From Chromatiales bacterium (lineage in GTDB: Bacteria; Pseudomonadota; Gammaproteobacteria; Steroidobacterales; Woeseiaceae): DNA of 64,000 nucleotides. Below, in pieces: positions 49,325 through 59,734 of this stretch. The DNA lies in contig JAIBDF010000003.1 of the NCBI GenBank assembly GCA_024679535.1, positions 27,690-91,689 on the forward strand, read 5' to 3'. Below the pieces are notes generated by a model. That model worked only from the letters and a program-made list of their open reading frames with translations, was not told where the DNA came from and ran no database searches. Positions within the stretch are counted from its first letter, which is position 1; each line of letters opens with the position of its first letter. A program made the translations under genes and the position numbers.

Positions 49325-50137
49325 ATGAAGAATGAAGTACCACTGGTAGAAATTCGCAACGCCACGATCTGGCGTGGTAACACCTGCGTGTTCGAGGATC
49401 TGGACCTGATCATCGAGCAACACGAACGCATTGCTATTGTCGGACCGAACGGAGCAGGCAAGACCACGCTGCTTAAGGCAATTAATCGCGAGCTGTATCC
49501 GGTTGCGCAGCCTGATTCGGTTTTCAGAATCCTGGGACGGGACCAGTGGAATGTCTGGGAGCTGCGCAGGCACATCGGGCTCGTTTCACAGGACCTGCAA
49601 CAACGCTACACACCGACGACCACGGCACTCGAGGTCGTCGTGTCCGGCTTTCACTCGAGCATTGGCGTACACGGCACGCTGGCTAACCGTGTTGACCAGC
49701 AGCAGCTTGATGCCGCGCGCACTACGCTCAGGGAGCTGGGTATCGAAGCGCTCGCAACCGTACCTTTACGCGCCATGTCGACCGGTCAACAGCGTCGCTG
49801 CATCCTGGCACGCGCCCTGGTGCACAAGCCGCACACGCTGATTCTCGATGAACCTACGGCGGGGCTCGATTTCGCGGCAAGCTTCGACTATCTGCAGCGC
49901 GTTCAGGCGCTGGCAGCCGCCGGGCGCAACATTATCGTCGTTACACATCATCTCAACGAGATTCCGCCAGAAATTGACCGGGTGGTTCTGCTTCGCGATG
50001 GCCGCATCGCCGCTGATGGCAGCAAGCGGGATATCCTGACTGAAGAACAGCTAAGTGAAGTCTACGAAACGTCGATCCGGGTGACCGAAGTCGATGGCTA
50101 TTTTCTGGCGTACCCGGGCCAGAACGCCAAAACGTGA
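49325..50137 (+). CDS. ABC transporter ATP-binding protein (orphan)
   Basis: Walker A GPNGAGKTT, signature-like MSTGQQRRCILARALVHKPHTLILDEPTAGLD; no adjacent permease. Confidence 0.9.
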   Translation: MKNEVPLVEIRNATIWRGNTCVFEDLDLIIEQHERIAIVGPNGAGKTTLLKAINRELYPVAQPDSVFRILGRDQWNVWELRRHIGLVSQDLQQRYTPTTTALEVVVSGFHSSIGVHGTLANRVDQQQLDAARTTLRELGIEALATVPLRAMSTGQQRRCILARALVHKPHTLILDEPTAGLDFAASFDYLQRVQALAAAGRNIIVVTHHLNEIPPEIDRVVLLRDGRIAADGSKRDILTEEQLSEVYETSIRVTEVDGYFLAYPGQNAKT

Positions 50138-50182
50138 CCTGCTACGCAATTTTTTCCCGGCCGGGATATTATCCTGTGTCTT

Positions 50183-50890
50183 ATGTTCAAACCGGTCCAC
50201 AAGATCATTACCAGCACGCCGCTTTTCGCAATGCCCGCATTGGCGGCTGAGGGCGGCACACAGACCGGCATCACGAGCGTAGGACCCGCAATGTTCCTGT
50301 TCATTATTGCGGGTATGCTGCTACTGACGCTGGTTTTCCGCTCTGTGGCAAATCACCTCGCAAAGTTCATCACCGGCAAGGTCGGTCAGTTCCGAATTCG
50401 GTCTGCACTGGCCAAACGCAGCCCGGATGTTTTACATGATTTCATTTTGCCTGGCGCCTACGGCGGCCTTGCCAAGATCGACCATGCCATTCTGACTTCA
50501 GGCGGCATTCTTTGTATCCAGACCAAACACGTCAATGGCATTGTTTTTGGTGGTGAGGACGAAGCCCAGTGGACCAATGTTGACGGTGTGCATCGCCGTC
50601 GCTTCCTGAACCCCCTGATTCAGAACGAAGGTCGCTCCCGTGCATTGCGCAAGGTCGTTCCCGACGTGCCCGTCGAAAATCTCGTCATCTTCACTGGCTC
50701 GGTTGAGTTCACAATGGCACCCCCGAAGAATGTCATTCATGTGCGCGAGCTCGAGAGTTTTGTCGCAAAACACGTCTTTGGTCCCAGCAAGATCCAGGAC
50801 TGGCAGGCCGTCTGGCTAACTGTCAATGCCGCCGTCCTGCGTGACGATGCCGCACGCAAGGATTTCTCTGCGCAAATCAGCTTCGGCTGA
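50183..50890 (+). CDS. NERD-domain membrane protein
   Basis: N-terminal TM, then VLHDFILPGAYGGLAKIDHAILTSGGILCIQTKHVNGIVFGGEDEAQW. Confidence 0.83.
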   Translation: MFKPVHKIITSTPLFAMPALAAEGGTQTGITSVGPAMFLFIIAGMLLLTLVFRSVANHLAKFITGKVGQFRIRSALAKRSPDVLHDFILPGAYGGLAKIDHAILTSGGILCIQTKHVNGIVFGGEDEAQWTNVDGVHRRRFLNPLIQNEGRSRALRKVVPDVPVENLVIFTGSVEFTMAPPKNVIHVRELESFVAKHVFGPSKIQDWQAVWLTVNAAVLRDDAARKDFSAQISFG

Positions 50891-50937
50891 GCCGATGCTT
50901 TATACTCGGTCGCCAAGTCTGGCCCGAGAGATGCTGC

Positions 50938-52149
50938 ATGGAACCTGTCCTGATTGACTCGCCGATCGGCGTTCTTGCCGTGTTGTGCGGTGTTGCCGCG
51001 TTCTTCTTCCTGTTCGCACAGGTAACGAAGGCCAAACTCTTCAACTACATTCCGCCATTATTGTTCATCTACGCCACGCCGATTTTTCTCAGCAATCTGG
51101 CTGTTGGTGGCAAGACCCTGATTCCAAATTCGTCGATTATTTACGGCGGTCTCAGTAAGTTCGCCCTGCCGGTTTTCATCGTGTTGATGTTGATCAAGGT
51201 CAACGTCCCTGCAATCGTCAAGGTAATGGGGAAAGGCGTGCTTGTGATGCTCATGGGCACGGCCGGCGTCATGGTCGGAGGCGTCGTTTCTTACATCGTG
51301 GTTCACGGCTGGCTACCGGAGGACTCGTGGAAGGGCGTCGGCACCCTGGCGGGAAGCTGGATTGGCGGCACGGCGAACATGCTGGCGAGCAAGGAAATCC
51401 TCGGTGCATCGGAATCGCAGTTCACGCTTGCAATCGTTGCTGACAATGTTGTCTACATCATCTGGCTGCCTATACTTCTGATGTCCCGCGACTACGCGGA
51501 TAAGTTCAACAAATGGGCACGTGTCCCGGCAGACCGGCTCGCCGCGATGGATGCCGCTGCCGAAATGCACATTGAAGATGACCATGCACCCACGATGCAG
51601 CAGTACCTGTATCTTGCGGCAGTGGTTATCGGCGTCACCGCGATCGGACATGGCGCTGCACCGGGCATTGCCGCCTGGATCGCCGAGTCGGCGCCGGGGG
51701 CGGCAGGCATATTCTCGGAAACGACCACACGGATACTGCTTGTCACAACCATCGCGCTGGCACTATCGACAACCCGGGTATCGGAGCTACCGAATTCGAC
51801 TGCTTTGGGTACCGCCCTGGTCTATGTGTTTGTCGCCGGCATGGGGGCTCGAGCGGAAATTTCGGGTCTCGGTGATGCGCCAGCGTTCGTGCTGGGTGCG
51901 TTCATCTGGATCTTTATCCACGGTGCGTTCATGCTGGCTGGTGCGTGGATATTCCGCGTCGATGTGCACAGTGTCGCCATCGCTTCAGCCGCGAATATTG
52001 GTGCCGCGGCGTCCGCGCCCATCGTTGCGGCGCATCACCGACCGAACCTGGTACCCGCATCGATCCTGCTGGCGTTGCTCGGCTACGCGCTGGGCAACTA
52101 TCTCGCGCCACTGACCGGACACCTCGCGAGACTTGCCGTCGGGCAGTAA
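50938..52149 (+). CDS. DUF819 family membrane protein
   Basis: 403 aa polytopic; GSWIGGTANMLASKEILGASESQFTLAIVADNVVYIIWLPIL. Confidence 0.85.
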   Translation: MEPVLIDSPIGVLAVLCGVAAFFFLFAQVTKAKLFNYIPPLLFIYATPIFLSNLAVGGKTLIPNSSIIYGGLSKFALPVFIVLMLIKVNVPAIVKVMGKGVLVMLMGTAGVMVGGVVSYIVVHGWLPEDSWKGVGTLAGSWIGGTANMLASKEILGASESQFTLAIVADNVVYIIWLPILLMSRDYADKFNKWARVPADRLAAMDAAAEMHIEDDHAPTMQQYLYLAAVVIGVTAIGHGAAPGIAAWIAESAPGAAGIFSETTTRILLVTTIALALSTTRVSELPNSTALGTALVYVFVAGMGARAEISGLGDAPAFVLGAFIWIFIHGAFMLAGAWIFRVDVHSVAIASAANIGAAASAPIVAAHHRPNLVPASILLALLGYALGNYLAPLTGHLARLAVGQ

Positions 52150-52153
52150 ACGA

Positions 52154-53191
52154 ATGGCCTGGGCGATCTGGAAGCAACGGGCGAAACAAACTGCGATCGT
52201 CTTGGTCGCAATACTCGCTGTCACGGCAACAGGTAGCGCCCTGCTGTGGCGCGACAGGCCAACGCTGGACAGCACAGGGTGGCAAGCACCACCCGACCCG
52301 GCAGAAAATAATGCATCCGTAACGGCAACCTGGCTTGGCGTTACCACGTTGCTGTTCGATGACGGTGAATCGCAGGTCCTGATCGACGGTTTTTTTTCGC
52401 GACCGACACTCTGGAACTCAATCCTCGGGCTGGAGGTTGTCAACGACGCCGCTACCATTAACCAGGCGCTTCATGAGTTCGGTATCCGCCGTCTCACGGC
52501 GGTTATTCCGGTGCATTCGCATTTCGACCATGCCATGGACATTGGCGCCATTGCACGACGCACGAGCGCGTCGGTACTGGGGTCGGAATCCACCGCAAAC
52601 ATCGCGCGTGGGGCCGGCGTTCCTGAAGACCAGATTATCGTAGCGGCGGATGGGCAGACGTATGAATTCGGCGAGTTCAGGGTTCGCCTGTTGCGCTCTC
52701 GCCATGCGCCGATCGGCTGGGGAGGCAATGCGCCCCTGCCCGGCACAATCGAGGAACCTCTCAGTATGCCCCAGCCAATTGACGCTTTTCGGGAAGGCGC
52801 GAGTTATTCGATCGTCGTCGAACACACCCAGGGCACGACACTGGTCCAGGGCAGTGCCGGGTTTGTAGAGGGCGCTCTGGAACCATTATCCGCCGATGTC
52901 GTCATGCTCAGCATTGGCGGGCTGACAACACTGGACCGGGGGTACGCGGAGAGTTACTGGCAGGAAACCGTCACTAGCACCGGCGCACTTGCCGTCTACC
53001 CAATTCACTTCGACGACTTTACCAAACCGTTCGGTACGGTCATACCATCACCCAAGTTCCTCGGCAACCTGGAAAAGACCGCGAAGTGGTTTGAAGAGTT
53101 TCGCAACAAATGGGACAAGGAGACAAAAATCTTGCTGCCCGAATTTGGCAAACCCATACCACTCTATGCACCGCCCTCACCAAGCACCTGA
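52154..53191 (+). CDS. MBL-fold metallohydrolase
   Basis: TAVIPVHSHFDHAMDIGAIARRT (HxHxDH). Confidence 0.88.
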   Translation: MAWAIWKQRAKQTAIVLVAILAVTATGSALLWRDRPTLDSTGWQAPPDPAENNASVTATWLGVTTLLFDDGESQVLIDGFFSRPTLWNSILGLEVVNDAATINQALHEFGIRRLTAVIPVHSHFDHAMDIGAIARRTSASVLGSESTANIARGAGVPEDQIIVAADGQTYEFGEFRVRLLRSRHAPIGWGGNAPLPGTIEEPLSMPQPIDAFREGASYSIVVEHTQGTTLVQGSAGFVEGALEPLSADVVMLSIGGLTTLDRGYAESYWQETVTSTGALAVYPIHFDDFTKPFGTVIPSPKFLGNLEKTAKWFEEFRNKWDKETKILLPEFGKPIPLYAPPSPST

Positions 53192-53487
53192 ACCGACGCG
53201 AGTTCGGACAAGGCCGAGCGCCCTTCTATCAAAGCCAGTTTCTGCGTTCGACTCAGTCGTTTGACCCGGTATTCAAGCTGCGATGCACTGGCCCTGTCGC
53301 CGACCACCTCTGAGAATACGACCTGTAATGGCCCCTTGCCACGCAAGTACTTCGCACCGCGGGGGCTGGTTGCGTGTTCAGCCAGGCGCTTGCTGACGTC
53401 AGTTGCAATGCCGGTGTACAGCGTGCCGTCCACGCACCGCACGATATAGAGACTGAACTTGGAATTGGCCACTTCGGCCTCAGGCAT
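53164..53487 (-). CDS. GIY-YIG nuclease family protein
   Basis: SLYIVRCVDGTLYTGIATDVSKRLAEH. Confidence 0.9.
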   Translation of the reverse strand: MPEAEVANSKFSLYIVRCVDGTLYTGIATDVSKRLAEHATSPRGAKYLRGKGPLQVVFSEVVGDRASASQLEYRVKRLSRTQKLALIEGRSALSELASVQVLGEGGA

Positions 53488-53851
53488 TGCCGCCAACAAG
53501 CGTATCACCGAGTACGCGAAACGCGCCCGACTCTATGCTGTCCTGGTTTTCGGTGGTGTCCGACCAGGTCAACACAATGTCGGCAATACCGCCCAGTTCA
53601 GCGGCCGGTTCGTGCAGTCGCAGCGTCAGCACGTTGCCCGTCAGGCCGGCTTCACGGATGAGGTTATGACCGCCAAACTGCTGTTCGTTTATTTCAATGT
53701 AGATCGATTCATCGAACTCTTCGTCGATAGTGCGCATGAGCAACAGGTAGTCGTTGATGTCACCATCGTCTGTCGTTTTCGCAAAGAACAGCATCGTCGC
53801 GTTATCACGGACATCGAATGCGACCGTGTCGTATTGGCGGCTTTCAGTCAT
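53480..53851 (-). CDS. Hypothetical protein
   Basis: 123 aa ORF tightly packed between GIY-YIG and acyltransferase genes. Confidence 0.6.
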   Translation of the reverse strand: MTESRQYDTVAFDVRDNATMLFFAKTTDDGDINDYLLLMRTIDEEFDESIYIEINEQQFGGHNLIREAGLTGNVLTLRLHEPAAELGGIADIVLTWSDTTENQDSIESGAFRVLGDTLVGGNA

Positions 53852-54780
53852 TGGGGCTCTCGGCTATCGAGCGTATGTTGTATCAGTTCATCCTTCTCCT
53901 GCCAAATCTCGCCGAGCCAGGCCTGCACGCCACGCCGCCATGCACGGTCGTTTTCATAGTCGCCGCACGTCAGCCAGGATTCGATCGGCCGCTCCCGCAC
54001 ATGGACCAGGACCTCGACGTGCTCGCCGCAGCACATGTCCCAGAATTTTGCCGGGCCGTCCGGGTAAACGAGCGTGACGTCGAGTATGGCGCCGAACATC
54101 TCACCCATCGATGACATTGCAACGGCAAATCCACCGGCGCGCGGTCGCAGCAGGTGACGATAGGGATCATTGTGGCGGTCGCGCTTCTCTACGCTGAAAC
54201 GGGTGCCCTCGACAAAGTTGATCACCGAAGTTGGCGTATGGCGAAACTTCTCACAGGCCTTGCGCGTCGTTTCGAAGTCCTGGCCCTTCATGTGCGGATT
54301 GCGCGCAAGATAGCGGGCGGAGTATCGCTTCATGAACGGCATATCCAGGGCCCACCAGGCGATGCCAAGAAATGGAAACCAGATAAGCTGTTGTTTTATG
54401 AAAAACTTCAGAAATGGAATACGCCGATTGAAGATCTTTTGCAGGACGAGAATGTCGACCCAGGTCTGGTGATTTGAAATCACCAGATACCAGTCATCGC
54501 GGCGCAAAGCGTCGACGCCCGTAGCACGCCAGTCGATGGATCCGGCCTTGGCCAGGATCGCCGAATTCAACGCAATCCAGGTCTCTCCCATGGCCATGAG
54601 AAGACGTGTGATCGCCCGCCGCACGGCAGGAACCGGCAGCAGCAGCTTGACGATGGCCAGCACCAGGATGGGGCCGAACCAGAAAACAGTGTTCAGGGTG
54701 AATCCCCCAAACACGAAAATGCCGCGAAGATTCCGGTGGAATGCGCTCAATCTAGTATGCTCTTCGACTCGATCACGCAT
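53848..54780 (-). CDS. 1-acylglycerol-3-phosphate O-acyltransferase family (YihG-like)
   Basis: NHQTWVDILVLQK (HX4D-like NHQTWVD), NFVEGTRFS. Confidence 0.88.
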   Translation of the reverse strand: MRDRVEEHTRLSAFHRNLRGIFVFGGFTLNTVFWFGPILVLAIVKLLLPVPAVRRAITRLLMAMGETWIALNSAILAKAGSIDWRATGVDALRRDDWYLVISNHQTWVDILVLQKIFNRRIPFLKFFIKQQLIWFPFLGIAWWALDMPFMKRYSARYLARNPHMKGQDFETTRKACEKFRHTPTSVINFVEGTRFSVEKRDRHNDPYRHLLRPRAGGFAVAMSSMGEMFGAILDVTLVYPDGPAKFWDMCCGEHVEVLVHVRERPIESWLTCGDYENDRAWRRGVQAWLGEIWQEKDELIQHTLDSREPQ

Positions 54781-54794
54781 TCTATCCCGAAGCC

Positions 54795-55127
54795 ATGAGC
54801 CAACGCATGACACCTGATAAGGCCCTGGCCGCTGTGGCTGCATCGGATGATGGCCAGTACGGCAGCCTGCTTGAGCATGGCTCGATGGAGCTCGGCTATT
54901 ATCGTCCCGCCGGCGCTGATGATCAGGAGCCGCACACGCAGGACGAGCTCTACATCGTTCATACCGGCAGTGGTGTGTTCCTCCTGGACGGTGAATATAT
55001 TGACTTTGCGCCCGGCGATGCGCTCTTCGTGCGCGCCGGCGTCGAACACCGCTTTGTCGACTTCACCGACGACTTCGCCGCCTGGGTCGTCTTCTGGGGA
55101 CCGCCCGGCGGGGAACGCCCGGCATGA
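54795..55127 (+). CDS. Cupin domain protein
   Basis: HTQDELYIVHTGSGVFLLDGEYIDFAPGDALFVRAGVEHRF. Confidence 0.88.
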   Translation: MSQRMTPDKALAAVAASDDGQYGSLLEHGSMELGYYRPAGADDQEPHTQDELYIVHTGSGVFLLDGEYIDFAPGDALFVRAGVEHRFVDFTDDFAAWVVFWGPPGGERPA

Positions 55128-55864
55128 GCTTACTGCAAATACTGTTGAGCCCACTGGCCCAGGACCCGGCATACCATGCGTTTGCGGACGACCGCACACT
55201 GTTGGGTATCCCAAATTTCTGGAACGTCATTTCCGGCGTATCGTTCTTCATCGTCGGTTGCTGGGGCCTCGTATTCCTGGCACGCCACCCGGGCACTGTC
55301 ACTCATTTGCGCGGCGTCTGGACGGTGTTCTTCATCGGCATTTTGATAACCATGTTCGGCTCAGGTTATTACCATCTTGCACCCGACAACGCTTCTCTCG
55401 GCTGGGACCGCCTGACCATGGTCATTGCCTTCATGAGCGTGTTGGCATTAGTTATTGGCGAATACGTGTCAGCCGAATGGGCAAACCGCCTGCTGGTGCC
55501 GCTGCTCCTTATCGGCGCTGGCAGTGTTTACTACTGGTTGATCACCGAGGCGCAGGGCGCGGGCGATTTGCGGCCTTATGCACTGGTCCAGTTTCTGCCG
55601 ATGCTCCTGGTACCGTTTATTGTGCTGATACGTCGCGGGCGGAGTGACCTGGGCCCATGGTTTGGGTTGATGATTGCCTTCTACGCTGCGGCCAAGATCT
55701 TCGAGTTTTACGACGCTTCGATATTCGCGGCCGGAGAGTTAATGAGCGGCCACGCGATCAAACACGTACTGGCCGCACTCGGAGCCGCCTGCCTGCTGTC
55801 GGGCCTGCACCAGCGGGCGCGTTCAGGATCGCGCAATGCCCCTGTTACGGGTATCCCCAAGTAG
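55124..55864 (+). CDS. Alkaline ceramidase superfamily-like membrane protein
   Basis: YHAFADDRTLLGIPNFWNVISGVSFFIVGCWGLVF; several TMs; FGSGYYHLAPDNASLGWDRLTM. Confidence 0.7.
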   Translation: MSLLQILLSPLAQDPAYHAFADDRTLLGIPNFWNVISGVSFFIVGCWGLVFLARHPGTVTHLRGVWTVFFIGILITMFGSGYYHLAPDNASLGWDRLTMVIAFMSVLALVIGEYVSAEWANRLLVPLLLIGAGSVYYWLITEAQGAGDLRPYALVQFLPMLLVPFIVLIRRGRSDLGPWFGLMIAFYAAAKIFEFYDASIFAAGELMSGHAIKHVLAALGAACLLSGLHQRARSGSRNAPVTGIPK

Positions 55865-55924
55865 CCAGCGGCCGTCTTTGCCGTTACCATGCGGCCCGCA
55901 TCCCAATCGTGTGGAAGACTCAAG

Positions 55925-56821
55925 ATGACGACCGCAAAACGAATCGACGGCAAGGCCAAGGCTGAGCAACTCGCTGAATCCATTACCGAACAGACGGCCG
56001 CGTTGCTTGCCGAACACGGCATCAAGCCCGGCCTGGCCGTGGTCATTATCGGGGAAGACCCGGCCAGTCAGGTCTACGTTCGCAACAAAAAGCGTCGTGC
56101 GGAGGCTTGTGGCTTTCATTCCGTGCAGCACACGCTGGCCGCTGACACATCGCAGGACGATGTACTCGCGCTGATCGACGATCTCAACGGCGATGACGCC
56201 ATCCACGGAATTCTTGTGCAGCTGCCGTTGCCCGAGCAACTGCACGAGCAGACCATCACCCAGGCGATCTCGCCGTCCAAAGATGTCGACGGATTCCATT
56301 TCGTCAATATCGGCAAACTCACGGCCGGCCACACTGCAGACGCGTTCGTACCGTGCACGCCGGCAGGCTGCATCCTGATGATCGAAGATGAACTGGGCAA
56401 TGATTTTTCGGGCCTGAACGCGGTCGTCATCGGACGCTCCAACATCGTCGGCAAGCCGATGGGCGCGCTATTACTGCAGCGCAATGCAACCGTCACCATG
56501 ACGCACAGTCGTACCCGGGACCTGCCGGGCGTCGTCCGCAACGCGGACATCGTCATCGCGGCCGTCGGTCGCGCCGATATGGTCAAGGCGGACTGGGTCA
56601 AGCCTGGGGCTGTTGTCATCGACGTCGGCATCAACCGGGTCGAAAAAGAAATCGACGGTGAACTTAAATCCAGGCTGACGGGCGACGTCGACTACGACGA
56701 CGTCTGCACCGTGGCTGGCGCGGTAACACCGGTACCCGGCGGCGTTGGCCCCATGACGATCACGATGCTGATGTTCAACACTCTGCGCTCAGCGCGTCTC
56801 ACCGCGGGCCTTGAAGGCTAG
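55925..56821 (+). CDS. folD: Bifunctional methylenetetrahydrofolate dehydrogenase/cyclohydrolase
   Basis: [64 protein letters not shown]. Confidence 0.96.
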   Translation: MTTAKRIDGKAKAEQLAESITEQTAALLAEHGIKPGLAVVIIGEDPASQVYVRNKKRRAEACGFHSVQHTLAADTSQDDVLALIDDLNGDDAIHGILVQLPLPEQLHEQTITQAISPSKDVDGFHFVNIGKLTAGHTADAFVPCTPAGCILMIEDELGNDFSGLNAVVIGRSNIVGKPMGALLLQRNATVTMTHSRTRDLPGVVRNADIVIAAVGRADMVKADWVKPGAVVIDVGINRVEKEIDGELKSRLTGDVDYDDVCTVAGAVTPVPGGVGPMTITMLMFNTLRSARLTAGLEG

Positions 56822-57966
56822 ATAACCTCCTGCTCACGCAACTTCGCGAGCTGCGCCTCCGAGTAACCTGCACCTGAGAGCACGCTATCGGTGTCCTGCC
56901 CTGGATCCGGTGGCGCTGAAGCGATCTCTGACCTGGTCGCGCTGAAGTGCGGCGCGGGTGCTGGTTGTTTCACACCGGCCACTTCCGTGAATGCTCCGCG
57001 AGCGACGTTGTGTGGATGCTCCGGTGCTTCATCAAAGTCGAGTACCGGCGCAAAACAGACATCCGTACCTTCCATGAGCTCGCACCACTTGGCACGCGTT
57101 TTGGCCAAGAAGAGGTCAGCGAACTTCTGCTTGAGCTTTGGCCAGCGCTGCTTGTCGTACTGATGCGCGAAATCGGGGTCGTCAGCAAGGCCCAGCTTCT
57201 CCAGAAGCAACGCATAAAATTGTGGTTCGATTGAGCCGATCGAAACATATTTGCCATCGGCAGTCTCATACGTGTCGTACCAGTGAGACGCGCCGTCCAG
57301 CGCATTGTCCTGCCGCTGCGGCGACCACTGTCCGTTTTGGAACAAGGCGTACAACAATGAGGTGGCGGCCGCGGATCCATCCGAAATTGCGGCGTCGACG
57401 ACCTGTCCGATCCCGGTCGTCTGTGCATTCAGCATGGCCGCCAGCACGCCGACCGCAAGCAGCATGGACCCCCCGGCGATATCGCCCACCAGGGTGGGCG
57501 GCACGGTCGGCGGCGAATCTGCGCGACCGCCGTACCAGAGCCCACCCGACAGGGCCACATAATTAATATCGTGTCCTGCTGCCCGGGACAGCGGGCCGTG
57601 CTGGCCCCAACCAGTCATGCGCCCGTAAACGAGTCGCGGATTGGCGTCCAGGCAGGCTTCAGGCCCCAGGCCGAGCCGCTCCATGACCCCGGGTCTGAAT
57701 GCCTCGATTAGTCCGTCGGCATCGCGCAGCAGCTGCAGGACGATATCTGCAGCTCCGTCACTCTTGAGATCGATCGCGATCGACTTTTTGCCACGATTCA
57801 TGATCTTCGCGTTGGCATTTTCCAGCATGCCCGTCCTGTTGGCGGGCTGCGCCTTGCGCTCAATCAGGATAACCTCAGCTCCCATGTCGGCGAGCATCAT
57901 TCCGCAGACGGGTGCCGGTCCGATACCACCCATCTCAATAATTCGCTTGCCTGCCAGCGGCCCCAT
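56818..57966 (-). CDS. CaiB/BaiF-type CoA transferase (alpha-methylacyl-CoA racemase-like)
   Basis: [62 protein letters not shown]. Confidence 0.92.
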   Translation of the reverse strand: MGPLAGKRIIEMGGIGPAPVCGMMLADMGAEVILIERKAQPANRTGMLENANAKIMNRGKKSIAIDLKSDGAADIVLQLLRDADGLIEAFRPGVMERLGLGPEACLDANPRLVYGRMTGWGQHGPLSRAAGHDINYVALSGGLWYGGRADSPPTVPPTLVGDIAGGSMLLAVGVLAAMLNAQTTGIGQVVDAAISDGSAAATSLLYALFQNGQWSPQRQDNALDGASHWYDTYETADGKYVSIGSIEPQFYALLLEKLGLADDPDFAHQYDKQRWPKLKQKFADLFLAKTRAKWCELMEGTDVCFAPVLDFDEAPEHPHNVARGAFTEVAGVKQPAPAPHFSATRSEIASAPPDPGQDTDSVLSGAGYSEAQLAKLREQEVI

Positions 57967-57992
57967 GCTTCACTCTCCTGTGTAGAATCAAA

Positions 57993-59129
57993 TTGGTACG
58001 CGACTCTGCTACGCAAATCAATCCCACAGGAAGAGACAGTTTGACAGCCGAAAATTTCAGAACGATTTGGCTCAAGCCCGACGATCCCGACGTCGTGCAG
58101 ATTATCGACCAGCGGCTGCTGCCGCATGCATACACGGTGCATGACCTGCGCACTTGGCAGGACGCCGATACCGCGATCGCGGACATGTATGTCCGAGGTG
58201 CACCGCTTATCGGCGCGACGGCTGCCTGGGGTCTGTATCTCGCCGCACTCGCCGACCCGACGCCGGCAGGCGTCCGGGCAGCGGCTGAAGCTCTGCTGCT
58301 GTCCCGACCGACAGCGGTAAATCTGCGTTGGGCGGTCGAGCGAATCCTGCGGCTCGTCGCGGCATCCGGTGACGATCTGGCGCAACGCATCCGGACCGAT
58401 GCGCAGGCTATTTGTGATGAAGATGTCGAGATCAGTCGTGGCATCGGCGAACACGGCGTTGTGCTGCTTGAGGAAATAGCCAGGCGCAAGCCTGGTGAAA
58501 CGATCAACGTGCTGACCCACTGCAACGCTGGCTCACTCGCGACCATCAATTACGGAACCGCCACTGCCCCGATATATTTCGCACAGCAACGGGGCATTGA
58601 TGTTCACGTCTGGGTAGACGAGACCCGCCCCCGCAACCAGGGCTCGCAACTGACCGCGTGGGAACTGTCTGAGAGTGGCGTCCCGCATACTCTCGTCGTT
58701 GATAATGCCGGCGGCCACCTGATGCAACACGGAATGGTCGACATCGTTTTCACAGGCACCGATCGCACCACGCGATGTGGTGACGTCGCGAACAAAATCG
58801 GCACGTATCTCAAGGCGCTGGCCGCGCACGACAACGGCATCCCGTTTTATGTCGCTCTGCCATCGACGACCATCGACTGGCACAGTCGTGACGGTGTTGC
58901 CGAAATCCCGATTGAAGAGCGCGATCCTGAAGAAGTCAGTCACATCTACGGCATCAGCAATGGCAAACCCACGCGAGTACGCACGACCGCCAATGACACG
59001 CCCGTCAGCAACTATGCGTTCGACGTTACGCCGGCCCGACTCGTCACCGGATTAATCACCGAGCGAGGCATTTGCAAAGCGTCCGAAGAAGGACTGCTCA
59101 GCGTGTTTCCCGAGATGAGAGACGAATGA
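57993..59129 (+). CDS. mtnA: S-methyl-5-thioribose-1-phosphate isomerase
   Basis: IADMYVRGAPLIGATAAWGLYLA; LTHCNAGSLATINYGTATAPIY; VDIVFTGTDRTTRCGDVANKIGTYLKAL; N-terminal start uncertain. Confidence 0.92.
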   Translation: MVRDSATQINPTGRDSLTAENFRTIWLKPDDPDVVQIIDQRLLPHAYTVHDLRTWQDADTAIADMYVRGAPLIGATAAWGLYLAALADPTPAGVRAAAEALLLSRPTAVNLRWAVERILRLVAASGDDLAQRIRTDAQAICDEDVEISRGIGEHGVVLLEEIARRKPGETINVLTHCNAGSLATINYGTATAPIYFAQQRGIDVHVWVDETRPRNQGSQLTAWELSESGVPHTLVVDNAGGHLMQHGMVDIVFTGTDRTTRCGDVANKIGTYLKALAAHDNGIPFYVALPSTTIDWHSRDGVAEIPIEERDPEEVSHIYGISNGKPTRVRTTANDTPVSNYAFDVTPARLVTGLITERGICKASEEGLLSVFPEMRDE

Positions 59130-59734
59130 TGCTCGACGAAGGCTATATCAAGTACGAAAGCCACTGGACACCCGGTCCCGCATCACATGTGACAGCCGCG
59201 CAGCAACTCGAATTCTGGCGCAAGCCATTGTATGAAGCGCAATTGATCGGCGAGTACGCGGAGCACGGCATTGGTTACGGCAACATCAGTGTACGTCGCG
59301 GCTCCAGCGGGCTGTTCCTGATCAGCGGCACTCAAACCGGCCATTTGCCGGTGACCGATGAGCGTCATTATTCGCTCGTCACGGACTGCGACATCCGCGC
59401 CAACACTGTCCGATGCAGCGGCCCCATTCAGGCTTCATCCGAAGCCATGACGCACGCAGCGATCTACACATTGGGTGACGGTATTGGTGCGATCGTGCAC
59501 GCGCACAGTGCAGAACTCTGGCGGCGACATCTCGGTAAGTTGCCAACGACTGATGCAGAAATTGCCTACGGAACACCTGCGATGGCCCAGGAACTCGATC
59601 GACTCTATCGGATGGGTGGCCTGCGTGAATCAGGCATCGCCGTTCTGGCCGGGCACGATGATGGCCTTATCAGTTTCGGCACAACGCTTGAGGAAGCGGC
59701 CACGCGAATGCTCAATCTGGCTCGTCCCGGGTAA
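59126..59734 (+). CDS. Class II aldolase/adducin family protein
   Basis: GYGNISVRR, HAHSAELWRRHLG, GHDDGLISFG; ATGA overlap with mtnA stop. Confidence 0.85.
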   Translation: MMLDEGYIKYESHWTPGPASHVTAAQQLEFWRKPLYEAQLIGEYAEHGIGYGNISVRRGSSGLFLISGTQTGHLPVTDERHYSLVTDCDIRANTVRCSGPIQASSEAMTHAAIYTLGDGIGAIVHAHSAELWRRHLGKLPTTDAEIAYGTPAMAQELDRLYRMGGLRESGIAVLAGHDDGLISFGTTLEEAATRMLNLARPG

